The translations under genes were made by a program, and so were the position numbers. Positions 32,831 through 38,709 of a stretch of DNA of 38,709 nt are shown here, one piece after another. The notes beneath the pieces are model-generated. The model ran no database searches and was not told the DNA's origin. It was given only the letters and a program-made list of their open reading frames with translations. Position 1 is the first letter of the stretch. Each line of letters begins with the position of its first letter. Origin of the DNA: Gammaproteobacteria bacterium TMED226 (GTDB lineage Bacteria; Pseudomonadota; Gammaproteobacteria; Magnimaribacterales; D2472); the NCBI GenBank assembly GCA_002169105.1, contig NHJX01000023.1:8284-46992 (forward strand). Reading direction: 5' to 3'.

Positions 32831-34834
32831 TTACTGACAAGTATAATCACAATGATCTTCTTTAAGGAATTTCTCTATCATTTCTTCATCGTCTTTAAAC
32901 TTAATCTTAATAGTTACATATTTTATATCGTTAGGTATGCTTAAGATATATTGAAGCCCACCACCAGAGTCAATTTGACATGGTTGGTCAGTATAAGATT
33001 TTGTAACGTCACCTCTGCATGGTGCAAATTGATCATCTGACATATTTTGATACTCTTCTCTTGGTTTCCCGAATACAACGAATGGGTTTTTTGGATCACA
33101 CTCAATTAATTTAATGATTTTATCTGGTGTATTATTGTCATAACCTATTTTGATTTCAGAAATTCCACATGAATGACTTTGTAAATGAGACGTATATAGT
33201 GACGTATAATTTTTTGTTATAGTCTTTTGTGGTAAGTACCTATATTTAAGGCTAGGGTTTTGTTTTAACTGATCCTTAATTGTCTCTAAAGATGATATCG
33301 GAAGCGGGCTTGAAGAGTATGGTAGATTTATAATCTCATTTCCATCTGAATCCTTTCCAATTAAATCTTCAATTTCACCATATTCATAGTAGCTTCGAGG
33401 GCTTTCATTAAAAAGAATCCAACTAGACCTTGTCATATCCAGCACGCTCTTAGCATTCGCAACATGTGCATCTTTAGCATTAAAAATTATTTCAAATGGA
33501 CCTTGCATAATATCGTTAATATCAAGATATTTGATTGATATGATTTCATCAGTGGTCTTTAAAGGCAAATCTATCCATTTCTTTATTGCACGCTCGCCAG
33601 TTTTTGGATCTATCCAACTATCTAGCCCTGTTGATTTATATTCAGATTCTTTACTCGTTTTATAAAATATCTCTTTGATATCTTCTTTAAAACCTAAGTT
33701 TAAAGAGAAGTTACGGTTACTAACTTGGGAGGTATAGGTGACTCTAGAGCCGTCTAGCTTATTGGACAATCTTTTTAGCGCCTTAAGCCTCTCTTTAGAA
33801 TCACTAATCCAAGATCCAGCTAACTCCTTATCAATGAAATATCTTAAAAAATATCCTTGATTATGAAGCTCAAGAAATAGTTCTATGAATTGAAGCTCTT
33901 TCTTTTGATCTGACAGAGTTTGAATACCTAATCTAGACTTTGAGTATTCTTTACTAAGTTCATAGTATGCAGGAGCAAAGTATTTATTCTTTTGGATATA
34001 TTGTTCTAATAACTGTATTCTTTTTTTAGAATCAAATAGTAATATTCTGGCAAGTTCTATAGTTGGACTCGCATCAATCTCATATAAAGAGTTATATATT
34101 TCAAGCGCACCAGCTCTGCCTTCCTGAACCTTTAAAAATGTCTGATATCTAAGATGAGGGTCTATATAGTCAAGCTTAAAAGTAAAATATTGGTTATACA
34201 TTCTTCTTGCATTTAGATAATCGCCTCTTAGTTCATATATTCTGGCATTATTATAAAACTCTTCAGGTCTTTCAGGATTTGCGATAAGACCTCCAAGTTG
34301 GAAAATTTCTGAAAAAGACTCATTAATATCTTCAAGCTGTTCGACTATGACGGTATTAGTTTCTTTGATAGTTTCATTAAGTTCTTTGGTTTGATTAATA
34401 CTTTCTTTTGAATCTTCTGCTAAAGATTCAATAAGCTCTTCTGTTCTCAACGTTGATTCTTTAATTTCAGCAATATCTTTTTCCAACATACCTAAATCTT
34501 GTTGAAGATTTCCAAGCGCTGGAAAGTTTGCTGCTAGTACTCCTTTTTCAGAATTTGATTCATCCTGCGCCGAATACAAAAAACCACTTAGAGCCATTAG
34601 TGTAATAGATGCCATAAGATATTTAGAGAACTTCTTTCTTATATCTTTCTTAATAAGGTATAAAAGCAAGAAAAGAGCTGACAGGGCTGCGCTCAAAATG
34701 AGTGCGTAAAAAGTAATGTTTGCCAAAGGCTGAAGAAAGTCAGAAATAAAAGATACTACAAATGAGAACCCCGCTGTAAAGATGAACTCTTTGCTCATTG
34801 CGGTGCGCACAAATTCAGTATATCTAATACTCAT
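32831..34834 (-). CDS. Membrane/coiled-coil/TPR paralogue with a different C-terminal domain
   Basis: The 667-residue protein has the same N-terminal plan as its neighbour at 30553-32748: three membrane segments, coiled coil and TPR-like helices. In residues 189-251, 57 of 63 residues are identical; in 111-140, 27 of 30. After about residue 350 the sequence is unrelated to the neighbour. The unique C-terminal half lacks MORN repeats, is rich in Ser, Asp and Lys, and ends with several cysteines (F-A-P-C-R-G, D-Q-P-C-Q, H-C-D-Y-T-C). A beta-rich segment follows K-Y-V-T-I-K-I-K-F. By charge the soluble part is periplasmic. I recognise no enzymatic motif. It sits directly after the SDR gene, which starts the run. 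Confidence 0.82.
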   Translation of the reverse strand: MSIRYTEFVRTAMSKEFIFTAGFSFVVSFISDFLQPLANITFYALILSAALSALFLLLYLIKKDIRKKFSKYLMASITLMALSGFLYSAQDESNSEKGVLAANFPALGNLQQDLGMLEKDIAEIKESTLRTEELIESLAEDSKESINQTKELNETIKETNTVIVEQLEDINESFSEIFQLGGLIANPERPEEFYNNARIYELRGDYLNARRMYNQYFTFKLDYIDPHLRYQTFLKVQEGRAGALEIYNSLYEIDASPTIELARILLFDSKKRIQLLEQYIQKNKYFAPAYYELSKEYSKSRLGIQTLSDQKKELQFIELFLELHNQGYFLRYFIDKELAGSWISDSKERLKALKRLSNKLDGSRVTYTSQVSNRNFSLNLGFKEDIKEIFYKTSKESEYKSTGLDSWIDPKTGERAIKKWIDLPLKTTDEIISIKYLDINDIMQGPFEIIFNAKDAHVANAKSVLDMTRSSWILFNESPRSYYEYGEIEDLIGKDSDGNEIINLPYSSSPLPISSLETIKDQLKQNPSLKYRYLPQKTITKNYTSLYTSHLQSHSCGISEIKIGYDNNTPDKIIKLIECDPKNPFVVFGKPREEYQNMSDDQFAPCRGDVTKSYTDQPCQIDSGGGLQYILSIPNDIKYVTIKIKFKDDEEMIEKFLKEDHCDYTCQ

Positions 34835-34863
34835 AAACTAATTTAAATATGATTTGATTGAAT

Positions 34864-35844
34864 TTACAATTTTTCAATCATTAATTCAGTAGCTTCCCAA
34901 AGTCTTGATCCTTCGTCAGTATTAACTGCCCAATCTGCTACTCCAAAATATCTCTGCATAGACTCGTCAACTTCAGACTTTCTTTTTGCAATATCACAAT
35001 CTTCACAGAAGACACCACCTAGACCCTTTAAATCAGGACTAGTTGCGCACCACAAAGCAGTTGAAGCGCCCTGGCTTGTTGATTTGAAGAAATTTTTTGC
35101 AAGTTCAGATGGAGATCCATCTTCATCCATCCAACCCAGAGCAACCATTTCTTCTTTTTCTAGATGTCTTTGAAGAGGGGTGATAATTCCTCCTGGATGA
35201 ACAGCAAATCCTTCTACACCTTTATCTTTCATTCTGGTATTGAATTCTATAGCCATTAACGAGCAAGCCGTTTTAGATTGACCATAAGCCATCCATTTAT
35301 CATATGGAGTTTTTTGAAAATGAATATCATCCCAGAGAATACCAGTTAGTGAATGAGCTGATGATGACAAACTAACAAATCTTGCTCCCTCAACATCTTC
35401 CATCATGTCCATTAACTCATTGGTAAGTAAAAAATGTCCTATGTGGTTAACAGCAAACTGACTTTCCCAATTATTTCCAATTCTCGTTTCAGGACAGGCC
35501 ATTATTCCTGCATTATTTATTAGTAGATCTAACTTGCTAAAATTTTCTTTAAAATTATCTGTAAACTCTTTTACAGAATTAAGATCGCTAAGGTCCATCT
35601 TAATAATATTATCCTGAGAGACTATCCCATTAAGATTTTTAAAAGCGATTTCAGGACGTTTTGCAGGAATGATTACTTTTGCACCAGCTAAAACTAATCC
35701 TTTAGTAGTTTCAAGACCAATGCCGGAATATCCACCAGTAACTATTGCTACTTTATCCGAAAGATTGATTTCACTAAGAATATCTGATGTTTCGGACTTT
35801 GAGTTAAAGCCAGAATTTATAGGCTTCTGATTGTCTGAAATCAT
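34864..35844 (-). CDS. Short-chain dehydrogenase/reductase
   Basis: The 326-residue protein is a classical SDR. It has the cofactor motif T-G-G-Y-S-G-I-G (36-43), N-N-A-G (110-113), S-L-S-S-S-A-H around the catalytic Ser (about 160-162) and Y-G-Q-S-K with Tyr187 and Lys191. V-N-H-I-G-H-F-L-L and the C-terminal region recall retinol dehydrogenase/WWOX-like SDRs. There is no signal peptide, so it is cytoplasmic and NAD(P)-dependent. The substrate is unknown. Its position between two accessory genes could be chance; its 3' end was copied in the tandem duplication seen at 32778-32816. Its final codons lie just upstream of the 667-residue paralogue. Confidence 0.9.
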   Translation of the reverse strand: MISDNQKPINSGFNSKSETSDILSEINLSDKVAIVTGGYSGIGLETTKGLVLAGAKVIIPAKRPEIAFKNLNGIVSQDNIIKMDLSDLNSVKEFTDNFKENFSKLDLLINNAGIMACPETRIGNNWESQFAVNHIGHFLLTNELMDMMEDVEGARFVSLSSSAHSLTGILWDDIHFQKTPYDKWMAYGQSKTACSLMAIEFNTRMKDKGVEGFAVHPGGIITPLQRHLEKEEMVALGWMDEDGSPSELAKNFFKSTSQGASTALWCATSPDLKGLGGVFCEDCDIAKRKSEVDESMQRYFGVADWAVNTDEGSRLWEATELMIEKL

Positions 35845-35867
35845 CTATTAAGATATTTTATGTATAT

Positions 35868-36851
35868 CTAGCTAGTAGGATCTTCTTCTTTAAAGATATC
35901 CTCGCAGCTAGTTTCAATGTCATAAGCCATGCTTACGCCAATTTCTGCAAAATAGCTTTCCCATATTTCTAAAAGCCCAATATCTAAATCTTGGTCATGT
36001 CTGCATTGAAGATAATATACAAAAACCTCAGGTGGATTTGTACCAAAATTTGGTTTCATATCTTCCCATAGACGTTCTGAATAATTGCTCTTTAGATCTT
36101 CATAAGAAATACATTTCTTCTTATCTCTGCATGATGATATTAAGTCCATTTTGTCAGAAAACTGCATTAAATCAGAGAAGACTATAATTTTTCTATATTG
36201 GTAATTAGAACCAAAATCTAATGTTGAATTCCTAGAAAGCTCTTTTATTTGTTCCATTATTTGAGAATAGGCACCTTTAGTATTTCCTAAATTTGAAAAC
36301 TCATCTCCAGCAGAGTTAATTAATTTCATAAACTCTCTATTTGTATTTGCCATTTTTTTAGCAGTGCTACTAGGATCTACCCATTTATCAATAGGGTACA
36401 TAGAAGTATCCTTACCGCTTCGAGGCTTACACTCATTAAAGATAGGTTTTAATTCTGTTGCTTGCATCCCTCTACCTGCAATATTCATAATGGAGATTTT
36501 GTCATAAGGACCAATAATATCTATATTTTGCTCAGCAAGCATTTGGTTTAATAATAATGAATATTGCTCTTCTTCATATCCTTCAGTACTATCAACTAAT
36601 ACAAAATTATGGCCATATTTTGCCTGAGGAGGGCACCAACTATCCCACTGATTTGCATCAGAAGTTCTATCGTTTTTTCTTGTTATTTCACTGCCTTTAC
36701 ACAAAAATTGTTTATATTTTTCATCACCCATATTTATACTGTTGCAAAATGTTGGATCAGCGGCACTGGGAAGAGGATCACTTCCACCTCCACAACCGTA
36801 TATAAACACTAAAGCAAAAAAGCTAAGAAAAAGATTGTTATATAATTTCAT
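35868..36851 (-). CDS. Lipoprotein with a VWA-like domain, function unknown
   Basis: The 327-residue protein has a lipobox (F-I-Y-G-C, Cys20) followed by G-G-G-S-D, so it should be a membrane-anchored envelope lipoprotein. The mature part looks like a von Willebrand A fold: a strand H-N-F-V-L-V-D-S-T-E near residue 81-90 ending in Asp87, and a second strand K-I-I-V-F-S-D-L-M-Q near 221-230. The metal-site motif D-x-S-x-S is not complete, so metal binding is doubtful. Several further cysteines (36, 51, 73, 141, 241, 247, 283, 316) suggest disulfides. It starts one base after the membrane protein gene's stop, with AAGGA seven bases before the ATG, so the two form an operon. Confidence 0.75.
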   Translation of the reverse strand: MKLYNNLFLSFFALVFIYGCGGGSDPLPSAADPTFCNSINMGDEKYKQFLCKGSEITRKNDRTSDANQWDSWCPPQAKYGHNFVLVDSTEGYEEEQYSLLLNQMLAEQNIDIIGPYDKISIMNIAGRGMQATELKPIFNECKPRSGKDTSMYPIDKWVDPSSTAKKMANTNREFMKLINSAGDEFSNLGNTKGAYSQIMEQIKELSRNSTLDFGSNYQYRKIIVFSDLMQFSDKMDLISSCRDKKKCISYEDLKSNYSERLWEDMKPNFGTNPPEVFVYYLQCRHDQDLDIGLLEIWESYFAEIGVSMAYDIETSCEDIFKEEDPTS

Positions 36852-36852
36852 A

Positions 36853-38451
36853 TTAAATTCCTTTATGTCTTATATCATTATCATCTAATTTTTTGATAAA
36901 TTCATCAAGAGTTAACCTTTCATCATCAAAAAATTGGCTATAAATAGAAACCATGGCTTCATATTCGGCATTTATTTTTTGCCTAAATTCTGTCTGCATT
37001 TCTCTCTTTTTAAGATCTGAAATATGATATTCAGAAATAGCTTCATAGGCCTCGTTAAAACCTTCATTAAATTGAGGCATATGCGGACTGCCAAAATATG
37101 CTGGCGCTACAGTATCTCTATATTCCATGTTTGCAGTTCTATAATTTTGTGTAGATATTTTTAAGGTCTCTTCCATTTTACCTTTGAACACCTTAAATTT
37201 TTGAGCACATCTTTGAACCACATCTATATATTTTCCCCATACGTTAACGCATAGAAGACGATATTCATGTCTTTCTTTTAAACCATCTTCATAGTTTTTT
37301 TGATTAACAGAAAATACTGAGTGTCGATGTTGTTTAAGTTTCTTGACCCTCATCTTAGCTGAAGCAAGATTATCTCCTACTTTTTGATACCCAGGAATGG
37401 GGTCATTAAAGAAGTAGCCATCAATCATAGTTATCAATGCGAAGAAAAACCCCATGAATAATAGAAAAGCACCATCGAAAGATATTTGACCAAGGTTATC
37501 AAAAGGGAATACAGAATTATAAAAGGCTTCATTTGTAAGGTTATCTGAAATTTCTCTTGTAGTCGCTTCTTGAGCTGCATTTGTTAATGATCTAAATACA
37601 CCCAACATAAAGTTAAGATAAACAAGGACAGCAGTATACAAGGTGAAGAAGAATCCATAGAAAATAATTCTAGGCTTCTTTGTTACATTTACCGGGTTAA
37701 AGAAGTGAGTTAATACGAGATAGCCAATCAAAAAGGATAAGCCAACATTAATAGCTGCTACTGTAAAACTTAAATAACTAGCCTGAGCTATACCAGTGGC
37801 ATCTTTTAAAGCACCAAAATTTAAATAAATTTCAATTGAAAATAAACTAACAGGTATTAATATCTTTATAAATTTTAAGATTTTAGATGGAGCAAAAGGC
37901 TCTCTTGTAACTGGAATACTGTTTTCTCTCTTAAATCGATTTAGATCAGAATAAGCATCCATCCTTTCAGTTATAGCTTCTTCGATCCTATTTGAAAATA
38001 AACTCTTTTTTGATTGCCAGTCTTGTTTCATTGACTCAAACATTCCCTTATAACCGTTAGCTTCGATAACTTCTTCTAAATCCTCAAACTTATCTTCTAG
38101 AGATTTATTTGAGTCCAGGATTGTAAATTCATCAATTCTAGTAAGCTCAGATTGATAATGACTGTTAATCCTGCTTTTAATGTTTTCTTCTGTTTTTGCT
38201 AAAGATGTCCTTTCAGAAGGAGGGTGATTTTGATTTCCATCGATCTGACCCTTTTCTATTGGATTGATTTCAACGTTAATTATTCCAACATCAATAGATT
38301 TCCAATATCTTGGTATAATTCCAACAACTTCACCTTTATTCATTGAAGGTCTAAGAGATTGTTGAGGACCTCTATTTTTGTAATACCAAAAAAGAATAAG
38401 CGCGACAACTAAAAGCGTCACAGCTAAAATAACATAATTTACTATTCCCAT
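36853..38451 (-). CDS. Multi-pass membrane protein with coiled coils, function unknown
   Basis: The 532-residue protein has a first membrane segment (about 4-23), a soluble region with coiled-coil character (about 45-190), four membrane segments (about 203-223, 233-259, 268-292 and 332-358) and a long helical C-terminal part (about 370-532). Basic loops put the soluble regions in the cytoplasm, with one acidic periplasmic loop between the fourth and fifth segments. I recognise no family. The ATG at 38451 is preferred: GAAGGGAG lies six bases before it, whereas the upstream ATG at 38457 would begin directly on that site. It is cotranscribed with the VWA-like lipoprotein downstream. A palindrome in its leader (38484-38503) may be an operator. 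Confidence 0.78.
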   Translation of the reverse strand: MGIVNYVILAVTLLVVALILFWYYKNRGPQQSLRPSMNKGEVVGIIPRYWKSIDVGIINVEINPIEKGQIDGNQNHPPSERTSLAKTEENIKSRINSHYQSELTRIDEFTILDSNKSLEDKFEDLEEVIEANGYKGMFESMKQDWQSKKSLFSNRIEEAITERMDAYSDLNRFKRENSIPVTREPFAPSKILKFIKILIPVSLFSIEIYLNFGALKDATGIAQASYLSFTVAAINVGLSFLIGYLVLTHFFNPVNVTKKPRIIFYGFFFTLYTAVLVYLNFMLGVFRSLTNAAQEATTREISDNLTNEAFYNSVFPFDNLGQISFDGAFLLFMGFFFALITMIDGYFFNDPIPGYQKVGDNLASAKMRVKKLKQHRHSVFSVNQKNYEDGLKERHEYRLLCVNVWGKYIDVVQRCAQKFKVFKGKMEETLKISTQNYRTANMEYRDTVAPAYFGSPHMPQFNEGFNEAYEAISEYHISDLKKREMQTEFRQKINAEYEAMVSIYSQFFDDERLTLDEFIKKLDDNDIRHKGI

Positions 38452-38483
38452 ATCCATCTCCCTTCAAGGCTGATTATCTAATA

Positions 38484-38572
38484 TTATTAGTAAATACTAA
38501 TAAATCATATAAAAAACACTCTTTAAATTTTCCGAACCTGAAATTATATACTTATATAGGGCATTAGGTCTA
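38484..38572 (-). promoter_or_regulatory. Promoter and palindromic operator candidate of the 38.4-kb membrane-protein operon
   Basis: On the minus strand a TAGACC (38572-38567) and a perfect TATAAT (38548-38543) stand 18 bases apart, giving a start near 38536 and an 85-base leader. The leader holds TTATTAGTA-AA-TACTAATAA (38484-38503), a perfect palindrome with nine-base arms and a two-base centre. It lies 33 bases before the start codon and downstream of the -10, where it could act as a repressor roadblock or an RNA hairpin. There is no T-tract. The remainder of the 155-base gap to the tRNA shows nothing else. Confidence 0.45.
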
Positions 38573-38612
38573 ATTTAAGAACATATCAAATCTTCAAATT
38601 TTTGTTAAGCAA

Positions 38613-38688
38613 TGGTGCCCAGAGGTGGGATCGAACCACCGACACAAGGATTTTCAGTCCTTTGCTCTACCAACTGAGCTATCTGGGC
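38613..38688 (-). tRNA. tRNA-Phe (anticodon GAA)
   Basis: The 76-base gene folds as a cloverleaf. The acceptor stem pairs GCCCAGA with TCTGGGC. The D arm is GCTCAGTTGGTAGAGC. The anticodon stem AAGGA/TCCTT encloses the loop CTGAAAA, with GAA at 38655-38653. The T arm carries GTTCGATCC. The discriminator base is A and CCA is genome-encoded at 38615-38613. ATAATCC at the window edge could be the end of its -10 box. Nothing that looks like an attachment-site repeat of its 3' end was found in the window. Confidence 0.97.
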
Positions 38689-38709
38689 TTAAATTGAACT
38701 TTGGATTAT

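Noticed and set aside
30553-34834. Frameshifted single giant gene split into two
   Set aside because: Each paralogue has its own start, leader and complete N-terminal domain; they are a duplication, not fragments.
38613-38688. tRNA-Phe as an attachment site of an integrated element
   Set aside because: I found no second copy of the tRNA 3' end in the window and no integrase or other mobility gene.
1-38709. CRISPR array, IS element, rRNA or riboswitch
   Set aside because: No regularly spaced repeats, transposase-like frames, rRNA-like tracts or recognisable riboswitch leaders were seen.

Overview
The window is about 38.7 kb of gene-dense, AT-rich bacterial chromosome, roughly one third G+C by eye. 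The gene families and their order are gammaproteobacterial: the yggS-proC-yggT-metX-metW-rdgB run, rppH-TSUP-lgt-thyA-folA, RpoH with its Q-R-K-L-F-F-N-L-R box, HspQ, and a DUF3450-TtpC-ExbB-ExbD-TonB-TPR operon. Low G+C, gene overlaps of 1-16 bases, no intergenic gap above about 160 bases, a TonB operon and an M2 peptidase lipoprotein suggest a streamlined marine gammaproteobacterium of SAR86 type. That lineage call is inference; nothing here proves it.

Layout. (1) 59-4443, plus strand: two exported phosphatases (acid e(P4)-type and PhoA-type), a CysQ-like nucleotidase, rpoH and trmB. (2) 11508-4431, minus strand: efp, argS, a SPOR protein, yggS, proC, yggT, metX, metW and rdgB, chained by overlapping stops and starts. 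(3) 11550-14215, plus: an M2 (ACE-like) peptidase lipoprotein and a DUF1295 membrane enzyme. (4) 14371-19594, plus: a complete TonB energy-transduction operon with a promoter and palindromic operator candidate just upstream. (5) 25492-19587, minus: rmuC, an iron-type ABC permease, rppH, a TSUP transporter, lgt, thyA and folA. (6) 25525-28431: a class I aminotransferase, hspQ, ybjQ and three small uncharacterised proteins. (7) 30525-28418, minus: proline iminopeptidase, a shikimate-kinase-like protein and a Rossmann-fold protein. (8) 38451-30553, minus: the accessory-looking part, with a multi-pass coiled-coil membrane protein, a VWA-like lipoprotein, an SDR oxidoreductase and two tandem paralogues that share a membrane/coiled-coil/TPR N-terminal half but carry unrelated C-terminal halves. 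A tRNA-Phe gene closes the window.

How the genes work together. Region 1 fits scavenging of phosphate from organic phosphates plus recycling of 3'-phosphonucleotides. Region 4 powers outer-membrane TonB-dependent uptake. Regions 2 and 5 are core metabolism and translation. Region 8 has no function I can name. The paralogue pair arose by a tandem duplication that also copied the 3' end of the SDR gene, whose 39-base relic is still readable at 32778-32816. Signs predict that the variable halves and the VWA-like domain face the periplasm. Region 8 is the best candidate in the window for an undescribed envelope-associated system, but calling it a system is a hypothesis.

No CRISPR array, insertion sequence, integrase, transposase or rRNA was seen. 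All five convergent gene pairs overlap at their 3' ends, so no classical intrinsic terminator separates them.
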